From assembly GCA_012295225.1 (NCBI GenBank), contig WMKK01000001.1, positions 994,628-1,058,627 of the forward strand: 64,000 bases of DNA, in the 5' to 3' direction. The notes beneath the pieces were generated by a model, which saw nothing but the letters and a program-made list of their open reading frames with translations, did not search any database and was not told the DNA's origin. Source of the stretch: Ostreococcus mediterraneus. Its lineage: Eukaryota; Chlorophyta; Mamiellophyceae; Mamiellales; Bathycoccaceae. The position numbers were made by a program, and so were the translations under genes. Positions 20,301 through 28,464 of the stretch are shown piece after piece (within the stretch, counting starts at the first letter, position 1; each line of letters starts with the position of its first letter).

Positions 20301-21013
20301 GGCACTTGATCACCGTCGTTGAGTTCAACAACATCACCAGGCACAAGCTCCCAAGCATCGATAACGACAGCCTTGCCGTTACGGATACATTTGCACTTCT
20401 TCGGAATCATTGATTTGAAACCCTCCATAATTTTCTCAGACTTTGCCTCTTGCAAGAAAGAGAACGTGGCGGTAATCATAACAACGGCGAAAAGCACAAC
20501 ACCTAAGTACAAGTTGGTTTGGTCCTTTTCACTATCAATGGAATAGCCAATGAAGCAAAGGACGCCACCACCGAGAAGCAACATGGCGAAGAAGTTGGCA
20601 AACTGCATCAAAAACTTGATGTACCACGCCGTCAATTCTGGCGGAGTCAACCGGTTTTCGCCATACTTGGCGCGGTTTTCGAGCACACGCTCGTCGGAAA
20701 GACCGCCATCCAAGGTGCAACCGAAGTGCTTGTACACATCAGCTTCGGGCCACGTGTGTTCGACGAAATCAACATCTTTACGAAGCGCCTCGGCGCGCGC
20801 AGCCTGTTCGCGTATTCATAGACGTCTCGGTTAGTTTCCAATCCAAATCCCCTCACACATCGCGCGGCTCGCGCGATGGACAGGTATGTACGCGCTTGTC
20901 CAGTCAACGCACACACGCGCGAGACGCATTCACGCAACCGACGCATTCACGCGTTCAACCGCGTCCAAACGGCTCGCGACGCTCACCTTGGCTTGCGCTT
21001 TCGCGGCGGACAT
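17327..21013 (-). CDS. Animal-type Na+/K+-ATPase alpha subunit (P2C ATPase), two exons
   Basis: CDS is the complement of 17327..20803 and 20987..21013, 1167 aa. Exon 1 encodes only MSAAKAQAK; intron 20804-20986 starts GTGAGC, has branch-like ACTAAC and ends CAG, joining in phase to AARAEALRKDVDFVEHTW. Without it the frame has no ATG at its 5' end. P-type motifs are LTGES, SDKTGTLT (phospho-Asp about 358) and TGDGVNDAP. P2C cation-site motifs are NVPEGLLATVTV, YTLSSNIPEIAPFL (Ser, as in Na+/K+ not H+/K+ pumps) and DLGTDMVPAIS. Ten membrane helices are expected, with an unusually large Cys-rich loop between M7 and M8. No beta subunit is in the window. Likely a plasma-membrane Na+ extrusion pump; K+ counter-transport is inferred. 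Confidence 0.93.
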
Positions 21014-22447
21014 CTTCAATGTCAAAGGTACGCTACGCTCACGTACTTCACTGCGCGCGACAACGACATAAATCCACGGTCAATATCCCGATCATCCCCA
21101 CATTGACAAACCCGTGTCACCGCACGCCTCGCGCGTGACGCCCATACGGCATTCATCCACCCGATCGATCGCGCTTTTTGACCCACACCGAACGCCAACG
21201 CAATCCAATCGCCCTCGCGCGCCCTCGCGCGACGCCGCGCCACCCCATCGCCACCCCATCGCCACCGCCACGCACGCGCCTCTCCACCACCCATCTACGC
21301 GCACCGCGTCCACCGCGCGAGATCGTTCGCGCCGGCACCGACGACGACGGCACCGCGCACACACCCCATCGCGCGTCGCGACCAACCCTCGCGGCCGCCG
21401 CGCGCGCGCGCGCGATCGCATCTCCCCACCCCACCGCGCGCGCGCCGCCATCGCGCGCTCCATCGCGCTCCATCGCACGCATCAAAAAAAACCTCCCACC
21501 CGCGTCGACGTCGACGAAAACGCGCGCGTCGACGCACCTTCACCGAGCGCCGAACCGATAGGGCCGCTCGCGAATGGCGCGCCGGCGTCGACGACTCGAG
21601 CACGGCGCGCCAAGAGTCGCGCGCGGGCGGTCGACGGGCGCGCACGTAGTCGAACGCCCGAGACCTCTGTGTGTGCGTCGCGCGTGGGTGCGCGCTCGAC
21701 CGCGTGCGATGGGTGTGTAGACCTCACCTAGGGTTCCGACGCGCGCACTACGCGTGGACGCCCTCGAGGTGGGCGAATATTCCATCGCGCGGGGATGGAC
21801 CGGGTCCCAGGTCCCTGTACAACGGTCTTGAAATCACGTACATTTGATAAAGGTGTTGACATTTGATAAATGTATCAATACCTGGGACAATACCTGGGAC
21901 CTGGGACCTGGGACCAGGTATTGAAATTTGATAAATTTGATAAAGGTATTGAAATTTGATAAATTTGACCATATATACCGGTACCTTTGCCCAAAGTTAT
22001 GGTCACATGTAAGGTTTGATGATAACTTTTACTCGTCAATCCTTGAGTTAATTAGATGGGGGTCAAAGGTATGTAAAAGGTATTGAAATGAGCTCTTAGA
22101 TACGGCTCGACAACTCGCGTAATTTGCCCAACTCGTCCATGCCATGCAATCACGCCAAAATGACACGACGGTTCACGATTCGCGAGCACGGCGACGTTAT
22201 AGCCAAAGTTATGAAAATGAGCTCTTAGTCGTTTACGCATAACTCGGGGCATAACGTTCTCAGAACGTTTTGCTCTTAGTCCAATGGACGATATAGATAC
22301 CTTTAGCATGAAGTCGGAGTTATTGGCAAAGTTAACTACGGTGCCCTTCGTCGCCCTTCGTCGCCCTAAACTATATACTCGTGAATAAGGACCGTCCAGG
22401 ATCACCTCCACGCGGTGTATCGTCTGAATATCTGTAGGGGAGGATGT
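21014..22447. other. Long intergenic stretch (GC-rich part, then low-GC repeats)
   Basis: About 1.4 kb between the Na+/K+-ATPase and ankyrin genes. 21014-21740 is very GC-rich; open frames exist on all strands but are Arg/Pro/His/Ala-rich without domains, so I call no gene. 21750-22400 is clearly lower in GC and repetitive (listed separately). A 119-codon frame at 22052-22411 (minus) has a start codon but no recognisable domain. This is the largest unexplained gap in the window. Confidence 0.5.
21830..22345. repeat. Low-GC island with short direct and inverted repeats
   Basis: A 25-bp block beginning AGGTATTGAAATTTGATAAA occurs identically at 21916-21940 and 21944-21968 (28-bp period). CAATACCTGG at 21876-21885 and 21888-21897 is the inverted complement of CCAGGTATTG at 21914-21923. 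TTTGATAAA recurs from about 21843. CCTGGGA occurs four times in 21881-21912. Downstream, TGAGCTCTTAG occurs at about 22088 and 22210, and variants of GCCAAAGTTAT near 21991, 22201 and 22324. No terminal repeats or transposase could be found. Confidence 0.75.
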
Positions 22448-22480
22448 GGTCGGTCGGACACGCCGAATGTCCGATCGACC
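22448..22480. repeat. Near-perfect inverted repeat upstream of the ankyrin gene
   Basis: GGTCGGTCGGAC (22448-22459) and GTCCGATCGACC (22469-22480) can form a 12-bp stem with one G-T pair and a 9-nt loop. GATCGACC recurs at about 22488. It lies in the presumed 5' leader or promoter of the downstream gene, followed by gtcggtc microsatellite to about 22550. Confidence 0.7.
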
Positions 22481-22560
22481 ACGCGTCGATCGACCCCGCG
22501 GCGTCGTCGGTCGTCGGTCGTCGGTCGTCGGTCGTCGTCGGTCGTCGACGCGCGCGCGCG

Positions 22561-23832
22561 ATGTCGCCGTGGTTCGCGCCGTGCGTTCCGTGCGGCCGCG
22601 CGCGACGCGCGCGAGCGCTCGAACGCGCGCGCGCGAGGCGACGGACGGATGCGTTCACGCGCGCGCTGACGCCGCGCGCGGGCGAATCGCCCGGACCGTT
22701 ACTGAAGCGCGTGATGGACGAGTACGGGGGGATGCACGCGGGCGTGGCGCGGGAGGCGTTCGAAAGTGCGTTCGCGAACGCGGACTCGCGCGGTGGTGGT
22801 GACGGCGACGACGCGCGTGGGCGCGTGTTGGGGCGATTCATCGCGCTGTGCGACTGGCCGCGCGTCGAGCGTCCGCGGTTGCGCGAGACGTTTCGCGCGT
22901 TGGCGGATGCGAGTGAGGATGGGTATTGGTTGCCAGAGAGCTTGGATGGGGGTATTGTCGGCAGGTTGGGACACGTGGAGGGTTTGGATCTGGATCACAT
23001 GAGTGGCGAGCAGGCGAGGGCGTTTTTCGTGTACGCGGTGACGCAATTTGACGTCGTCGGAGGCGCGCCGCGGTGTACGTTTGAGGAGTTTATGATGTAT
23101 TTTATGAAGGAACGTGGGGGCGATCGCGTTGGTGGTGAGCTCGGTGAGGCGCATGCGTTGTTTGATGGCGTGAAGCGCATGGGTGTGGTGGCGTGGCAGT
23201 ATTTAGAGATGTTTGACGATCCAAAGTTGAACGCGTTTAGCTCGGAAACAAAGTGGATTGAACGCGGTGCGCGGAGAGATGGTCCACGCCGCGGTGCGGT
23301 AGTCACGCAGGTTGCGCAAGATGCGGAGATGATGACGACTGCTATTCGCGCCGCTCGGTTGAATCGTCCGAGAGAGATTGAACGACTCGTGGTTGAAGAC
23401 GGGTTTGACGTCAACGCGCGCGACGCCGCTAATAAACGACAGACGTTGCTGATGATCGCCGCGGCGAACGGGAACAAGGCGGCGTGTAAGAAGTTACTTA
23501 TTTTAGGCGCCGATGCGTGCGCACGTGACGACACAGGTCGCACCACTGTAGATGTGGCGAACGATTACAACCACTTTGTCTTGGCTGAGTACCTGAATTC
23601 TCACGGCGTTCCGACGGCGGCGCAACTCGACTCGGGCGCGCGCGAATTCGCCACAATTGAGCGCGCGGCGTTCTCGTTTCCACACGACGAAGAAATATCG
23701 GCTCGTACAGCGACTGCGGCGAGCGCACCATCGGTTCCGAGCCCCTCGTCACCGTCGCCGTCGCGGTCGCCGTCGCGGTCGCCGTCGCCTCGCGCCTGGG
23801 GCGATGAAAGCGAGCTATTGACACCCGAGTAG
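22561..23832 (+). CDS. Ankyrin-repeat protein
   Basis: A 423-residue cytosolic or nuclear protein of unknown function. Residues about 290-350 hold ankyrin repeats: AIRAARLNRPREIERLVVEDGFDVNARD, with TLLMIAAANGNKAACKKLLI in the second and TTVDVANDYNHFVLAEYL in the third. The region before it (about 110-240) is helical and conserved-looking (FFVYAVTQFDVV, CTFEEFMMYFM) and could be a degenerate EF-hand-like pair. The C-terminus has Ser-Pro-Ser-Arg repeats, SR-like. The ATG at 22561 is the first after the upstream inverted repeat; 22711 is a possible later start. The 5' end is uncertain, the ankyrin call is good. Confidence 0.75.
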   Translation: MSPWFAPCVPCGRARRARALERARARRRTDAFTRALTPRAGESPGPLLKRVMDEYGGMHAGVAREAFESAFANADSRGGGDGDDARGRVLGRFIALCDWPRVERPRLRETFRALADASEDGYWLPESLDGGIVGRLGHVEGLDLDHMSGEQARAFFVYAVTQFDVVGGAPRCTFEEFMMYFMKERGGDRVGGELGEAHALFDGVKRMGVVAWQYLEMFDDPKLNAFSSETKWIERGARRDGPRRGAVVTQVAQDAEMMTTAIRAARLNRPREIERLVVEDGFDVNARDAANKRQTLLMIAAANGNKAACKKLLILGADACARDDTGRTTVDVANDYNHFVLAEYLNSHGVPTAAQLDSGAREFATIERAAFSFPHDEEISARTATAASAPSVPSPSSPSPSRSPSRSPSPRAWGDESELLTPE

Positions 23833-23866
23833 CTCGCATGGCAAATGTAGAATATATATCATATAC

Positions 23867-24445
23867 TTATTGCATCATCGGCACGCATTCTTCGAATTCA
23901 ACGCGACGTAATTCACTCGTGTGCCACAACGCGCCGTTCCCGGGCGGCGCCTCAAATTCGTGCACTTGTCCATCCGTCTTCGTCGGCCCCGCCGTCGTCA
24001 CCGCGTGTCGCGTCTTATGCGTCTCCCAGCACCGTACATAACACGCATGCGAGCAAAAAAATGCGCGTTCCCACGCATCATACGCCACCTTCTTCGCCCG
24101 CGCGCGATACGTCTCCAAACACTGCGCGCACTCGTACGCGTCCCCGCACGCGCGCTCGCACCCAAAGCAATACACCTGCTCCCCCTCCCGCGGCCGTCCG
24201 CGATCGAGCGCCTGCCCGTGACGTCCAAACTTCACGCGCGACTCCTCCTTTGACGGATCCAACCCCGCGGCGCGCATCTTCGCCTCGTTCCTCGCCGTCG
24301 CGCGCGTCCAAAACGTGTCCCAATCCAGAGCCTCGTCTCCCTCCTCGCTCTCGCTCCACTGCTGCGCGCCATCACCATCGCGCGTCTTCGCTCGGCGCGT
24401 GTCTTCGTCGGAATCGCTCGCGTCGTCGGGCTCGTACTGCGTCAT
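23867..24445 (-). CDS. Small protein with zf-C6H2/MYND-like zinc finger
   Basis: A 192-residue protein. Residues 1-60 are acidic (DDASDSDEDT, SESEEGDEALDWDTFW). A Cys/His cluster at about 115-170 reads CFGCERACGDAYECAQC, then FFCSHACYVRCWETHKTRH, the spacing of the zf-C6H2 (MYND-like) finger found at the N-terminus of type I methionine aminopeptidases. No catalytic domain follows. The ATG at 24445 is chosen because the open frame upstream is Arg/Val-rich and lies in the divergent promoter. Likely a protein- or RNA-binding adaptor; function unknown. It converges tightly (34 bp) with the ankyrin gene. Confidence 0.75.
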   Translation of the reverse strand: MTQYEPDDASDSDEDTRRAKTRDGDGAQQWSESEEGDEALDWDTFWTRATARNEAKMRAAGLDPSKEESRVKFGRHGQALDRGRPREGEQVYCFGCERACGDAYECAQCLETYRARAKKVAYDAWERAFFCSHACYVRCWETHKTRHAVTTAGPTKTDGQVHEFEAPPGNGALWHTSELRRVEFEECVPMMQ

Positions 24446-24805
24446 CGTCGTCCGAATGCGCCGCGCACTGACGACCGTCAGAGTCAACTCGCGCGACGAA
24501 ACGCGCGACGAAACCACGAAGAAACGCACGAAGAAACGCTTTCGGACATCCGGTGTCACTTTCTAGGTCATAAACGCATATCGCTCGTACTGGGGTACAC
24601 ATAGAGCTATATGCTACTACCTTAGCGCATCGCACACGGCGCGGTACTCGTACTGCGTGGTCCGTGTGGTGCATGTAGTGTACATATGTGGTATTCGGAC
24701 ATTCGGCGTGCTTCGCGGACGCGAGATCGCATCGGCGAACGCGTCGCCGGGCGCCATCTCGACGCCCGCCGACGACGCTCGAGCGCGACAGGGCGACACA
24801 CATCG
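24446..24805. promoter_or_regulatory. Divergent intergenic region, zinc-finger / tRNA-binding genes
   Basis: 360 bp between divergent start codons. Visible structure: imperfect direct repeats of acgaaac/acgaagaaac at about 24495-24540, and a lower-GC middle part at 24550-24640. No RNA gene or small CDS was recognised. Confidence 0.45.
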
Positions 24806-25648
24806 ATGGAGACCATGTCGAGCATGCGCGCACAGCTTCCGAGCGACGCGGCGGACCTCCCACCCGGGGCGATGCTGCGCGATCCGTCCGATCGCTGGTC
24901 GGCGGCGGTCACGCCCCCGCGCGGGGTGTACAAGCTCAAGGACGACGCCACGGGGTACGTGATGACGAAACCATTCGAGGCGAATAATCCGATGCCTGAT
25001 GCGTTTCGTGAGACGTGCGATTACATCGTGCCGATGTTGAAGCCGGTGTTGAAGCCGAAAGGGCAAGGGGTGAAGAAGGCGCCGACGGAGGCTGGGGCGG
25101 AGGCGTCGACGTCGGGTAAGGCGAAAAAGGAGAAGAAACCGGCGGCGGTTGTGGAGGATGTGGATCCTATATTGAAATCTAAGCTTGCAGTTGGGGTTGT
25201 CGTGGACGTGGGGTACGTGGAGAACAGCGATAAGTTGTATTTGTGTAAGGTTGACGTGGGCGAGGAGGCGCCGCGACAAGTCGTCACGGGACTGCGCGCG
25301 TACGTGCCGGAGGATGTTCTTAAGGGTGCGAAAGTGTTGACGATTTTGAACTTGAAGCCGGCAAAATTGGCGGGGCAGACTTCTGAGGCGATGATTTTGG
25401 CCACGGAGTTTGATGGTCAAGTGAAGCTCGTGGGCGTGCCGGCGGACGCCAAGGCGGGCGACGCCGTCGGCGCCGCGGGATTTACCGCCCCAGAAACGTA
25501 TCCGAAGGAGTGTAAGAGCAAATTCTGGGCCTCCGTGCAAGAGAAGTTGAGCGTTAAGGGTGGTAAGGCGTACTATGGAGATGCCGTACTTGCGTGCGCG
25601 AGCGGTGAGTGCACTGCGGACGCGCCCGACGGCTCGGGCATCAAGTAA
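24806..25648 (+). CDS. Arc1p/AIMP1-type tRNA-binding protein (EMAPII-like)
   Basis: A 280-residue protein with a Lys/Ala-rich linker (about 75-125, KAKKEKKPAA) followed by an EMAPII/tRNA-binding OB-fold domain: DPILKSKLAVGVVVDVGYVE, KLYLCKVDVGE, RQVVTGLRAYVP, LNLKPAKLAGQTSEAMILA. Such domains bind the tRNA elbow and serve as aminoacyl-tRNA synthetase cofactors (Arc1p, AIMP1) or as appendages of Tyr/Met synthetases. There is no synthetase catalytic domain here, so a stand-alone cofactor is favoured. The ATG at 24806 is the first plausible start after the divergent promoter. Cytosolic location inferred. Confidence 0.88.
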   Translation: METMSSMRAQLPSDAADLPPGAMLRDPSDRWSAAVTPPRGVYKLKDDATGYVMTKPFEANNPMPDAFRETCDYIVPMLKPVLKPKGQGVKKAPTEAGAEASTSGKAKKEKKPAAVVEDVDPILKSKLAVGVVVDVGYVENSDKLYLCKVDVGEEAPRQVVTGLRAYVPEDVLKGAKVLTILNLKPAKLAGQTSEAMILATEFDGQVKLVGVPADAKAGDAVGAAGFTAPETYPKECKSKFWASVQEKLSVKGGKAYYGDAVLACASGECTADAPDGSGIK

Positions 25649-25699
25649 AAGCGTTTTAATGGAAACAAACAAACATTCATTTGGAATTACACGCATCGT

Positions 25700-26356
25700 T
25701 TAGCGCCAGGCGACAGCGTTGGAATTTACACCTCCTGGGGTACCTCCGATTTCGTAGGACTCAATCCAACTCAACGCATCGTTTGGGTCGAGCCGAACGT
25801 CAATGATTTCCAAGCTTGAGCCTTTGTCTGGTGAAGGCCAAGGATTTTTGTCGTCGTACGACAACGAAAAGACCGTTTCGTTCGCGCGTGACAACACAGA
25901 TATCGTCTCGCCTTTTAAAGATAACCCAAACTTGAAGCTGCCTCGTACGAGCGCTTCGAGCGCTTCGGGTCGGTCAGCGTAGGCGTCTCTGAACGCGACC
26001 TCGTCCCTAGCCAAGATGGCAAAGGTTTTCGGCTCGAGCGTAAACTTAGGAATCACAAACACGTGTCCGCGCGTCTTCTTCCCAGCCTTGACTTTCTTCT
26101 CACTGCGGTCGGTAAATTTCCAACCAGTGATATTAATTGCATCGTTGGCGCTGGGATTGTACAGCTCAATCCAATCGCCGGACGACTTCGACTTCAGAGT
26201 CGACGCGTCCTCGGATTTAGACGTTTTCGCGTCAAACATCACCTCGGTGATCAATACCGCACCGTATTCGGGTGACTTTGTCATCGCAGCGAGCGCGCTC
26301 GCGACGAACGTCATACATACAACGCACACACTCGTCTTAAATTTCATAAACGCCAT
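25700..26356 (-). CDS. Secreted lamin-tail-domain protein
   Basis: A 218-residue protein beginning with a typical signal peptide (basic n-region MAFMKFK, hydrophobic core VCVVCMTFVASALA). The rest is one lamin tail domain (LTD, Ig-like fold): VLITEVMFDA, GDWIELYNPSANDAINITGW, FVIPKFTLEPKTFAILARDE, and a C-terminal GGTPGGVNS that ends many bacterial LTDs. In bacteria LTDs occur in secreted or surface proteins, often next to nucleases or adhesins; here no other domain is present. The start at 26356 is set by the signal peptide. A surface or extracellular role is inferred; substrate unknown. Confidence 0.85.
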   Translation of the reverse strand: MAFMKFKTSVCVVCMTFVASALAAMTKSPEYGAVLITEVMFDAKTSKSEDASTLKSKSSGDWIELYNPSANDAINITGWKFTDRSEKKVKAGKKTRGHVFVIPKFTLEPKTFAILARDEVAFRDAYADRPEALEALVRGSFKFGLSLKGETISVLSRANETVFSLSYDDKNPWPSPDKGSSLEIIDVRLDPNDALSWIESYEIGGTPGGVNSNAVAWR

Positions 26357-26417
26357 GTTCGTCAAACTGTGAGAGTTCACGCGAGTTGCGAGTTCGAGTT
26401 CACATGGCTGACAGTTG

Positions 26418-26876
26418 TTAACAAATCCATTCCCGCGAGCTCTCCCGCTCGCTAACAAACCGCGCCTCGATCCGGCGCGAACTTGGATCAGTCAGCATTG
26501 ACATATATAAGTCAACACGCTTACGTGCCTCGGCGCCGCGTCGTATCTCAATCTCGACCGACCCGGTGCCTTCGAAGACGCGCGCGGCGAAGACGTCGTC
26601 GAGCTCAGTCACCAACTTCTTCACGTACTCTCCAGTGAGCTTACCATCCACGCCGCAACCGCCGTCGGCATCGTTATCGCTGACCAGCCTCACGCGCGGA
26701 ATGTACCACGTCAGCACCAACGGCGCGTACGCGCAGTCTCCCGGTTCGCCCATCGCGTCACCTAAGCAAGGCCAACAGAACAACTTTATCCAGCAACGAA
26801 CCGCCGTGCGCGCCTCGCGATTGCGCGTGCCGTGCCCATAGTGCAGCTGCGTTTTATGCGTAGTCACGAGGTTCAT
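26418..26876 (-). CDS. Hypothetical protein, 152 aa
   Basis: An open frame between the lamin-tail and glycosyltransferase genes, same strand as both, 61 bp upstream of the former. From the ATG at 26876 it gives 152 residues; an ATG at 26753 would give 111. The N-terminal part is Cys-rich (CWIKLFCWPCLGDAMG). The C-terminal 80 residues (GKLTGEYVKKLVTELDDVF, GSVEIEIRRGAEARKRVDLY) have the alternating pattern of a real alpha/beta domain. I recognise no family. It may instead be upstream regulatory DNA of its neighbour. Confidence 0.4.
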   Translation of the reverse strand: MNLVTTHKTQLHYGHGTRNREARTAVRCWIKLFCWPCLGDAMGEPGDCAYAPLVLTWYIPRVRLVSDNDADGGCGVDGKLTGEYVKKLVTELDDVFAARVFEGTGSVEIEIRRGAEARKRVDLYMSMLTDPSSRRIEARFVSERESSREWIC

Positions 26877-27020
26877 GCCGTGACGCTCGCGGCGACGCGC
26901 GGCGGCGCGTGCCGACGTGTGAAGTTGCTGAACATCATTTGCGGCGAGCTGGCGACGTTTGGATATAATGTAAGACGCATCCATGACTGCGGCGACGACA
27001 CACGCGATACGCTGTTGCAC

Positions 27021-28127
27021 TTATTTCGTAGAGTTACATTTTGCATCGAACCAGGTGCGCCTGTCTATTGCGCTCAGTTTCGCGAAATCCTCAACCTGCG
27101 CGTAAGACAAGCCTTTCGCGGCTTCTTCAAAGTCGTCGCCCCCTTTAGCCGAGGCGTGTGGATTTACTTGACGAAAAATGGTGGCGGCATGACACGATAC
27201 GATTGGCACACCGACTATACCACGACGATCGCAATTGAGGCACGAGTCCAAAAATAAGTTTGGTTGGTGAAACACGCGGGCCCCGCTCGCGAGAACACCG
27301 CGCATGAACGGGACGTCGAAACATCTACACTGCTGGAAAGCTGCTCCATTGATGGCTGCGAGCTCGCCGGCGGCGTACTTGGCGAGCACTCGCTCTACTA
27401 AAGCATTGGTGAGAACCATGCCGCTTCCTCCAGTGAACCAGCTCTGCTCGAGTTTTCTTGGTTCGTACAGATTTCCGTGCGCGACGAGCCACTCGCTTTG
27501 CGGCGCGCGTTGCGTCATCCACGTTTCTATTCCGTGAGCGTAAAACAACGTGTCGTCGTCGCCGATAAACCACCACTGCCCCCTACACCCATCTTTCTTC
27601 GCCCCTGCCAAGGCTGAGTACATCACATCCTTGTTCATTCCGCCCGTTTCCACGTGCGTGTAACTCGTCGACGAAAACGCCGGCGAGTCCTCGCCTTTAA
27701 ACTTCCCAACCGATCTACTCTCCGCATTCGCAGGCGTCGTGATCTGCACCACACAGTATTTGAACGCACCCTTACGCGTCGCCTTGACCGTTGCGTCCTC
27801 ATACGCCGCGCCGGCGTCGACGCCGCCGACGTCGCGATCGCGCGGCGTCGCGACCTTCTCCGCCAGCTCATTTCCCCAGCGTCTCTTCGATGACTCCGCA
27901 CCCTCCGCGCGGCGCTCCAATCGCCGCTCGCGCGTCACATCCGTCGTCGTGACGCGCACGCGCACGCGCACGCCCGCGACGCTGGCGAGAGAACCCATCA
28001 CCACGCACGCGAGCACCACCAAGACCAAGACTGCGATGCGCGCGATCCGCGACGCGTTCGCACCCTCCGACGCGCGCGCCGCCGCCGCCGCCGCGTCGAC
28101 GACGTCCTCGCCATCGCCCGGCCGCAT
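27021..28127 (-). CDS. Fringe-like (GT31/DUF604-type) Golgi glycosyltransferase
   Basis: A 368-residue type II membrane protein with one signal anchor at about residues 32-52 (IAVLVLVVLACVVMGSL), a stem, and a lumenal catalytic domain. The metal- and nucleotide-sugar-binding DxD appears in WWFIGDDDTLFYAHG. WFTGGSGMVLTNALVERVL and CRCFDVPFMRGVLASG are the acceptor-side blocks of fringe-related GT31 enzymes. The ATG at 28127 is the first true ATG in the frame. It likely adds Gal or GlcNAc in the Golgi; donor and acceptor cannot be told. It diverges from the PCIF1-like gene. Confidence 0.83.
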   Translation of the reverse strand: MRPGDGEDVVDAAAAAARASEGANASRIARIAVLVLVVLACVVMGSLASVAGVRVRVRVTTTDVTRERRLERRAEGAESSKRRWGNELAEKVATPRDRDVGGVDAGAAYEDATVKATRKGAFKYCVVQITTPANAESRSVGKFKGEDSPAFSSTSYTHVETGGMNKDVMYSALAGAKKDGCRGQWWFIGDDDTLFYAHGIETWMTQRAPQSEWLVAHGNLYEPRKLEQSWFTGGSGMVLTNALVERVLAKYAAGELAAINGAAFQQCRCFDVPFMRGVLASGARVFHQPNLFLDSCLNCDRRGIVGVPIVSCHAATIFRQVNPHASAKGGDDFEEAAKGLSYAQVEDFAKLSAIDRRTWFDAKCNSTK

Positions 28128-28464
28128 CGCCCCCGCGCGCGCGTCCACGAATGCCGTCGCACGCGCGCGACGCGCGCGTCATCGCGATGACTTTCCGACG
28201 CATTTACTGACGCGTCCACGTCAGCACGCGTTGGCACCCGCGTCTCGCGACGACGACGCGCGCGACGACGACGACGCGCGCGCGTCGCGATGCTCGAACG
28301 CGAACGCATCGCGCGATGGTATCGACGCGCGCGGCGTCGACGAACGCGCGCGGCGTCGCGCGGCGTTGCGCGCGATCGCGGGAGTCGTTGCGGTGGTCGA
28401 TGACGACGCGCGCGCATTCGGCGACGCGCCGACGACGCCGACGCCGACGCCGACGACGCCGCCG
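28128..28464. promoter_or_regulatory. Divergent intergenic region GT31-like / PCIF1-like
   Basis: 337 bp of very CG-rich DNA with gacgacgacgcgcg runs. The PCIF1-like frame is open through all of it, so part may encode an N-terminal extension, but no in-frame ATG lies here and the translation is low-complexity Arg/Asp/Ala. No other feature seen. Confidence 0.4.

Noticed and set aside
21092-21785. Overlapping open frames on both strands upstream of the Na+/K+-ATPase
   Set aside because: Compositionally biased Arg/Pro/His/Ala sequence in all frames with no domain or conserved motif.
22052-22411. 119-codon minus-strand frame in the low-GC island
   Set aside because: The frame covers degenerate DNA repeats and shows no recognisable domain; more likely chance.
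27739-28464. N-terminal extension of the PCIF1-like protein
   Set aside because: Low-complexity Arg/Asp/Ala translation, antisense to the glycosyltransferase for much of its length; its ATG at 28035 lies inside the neighbour's coding region.
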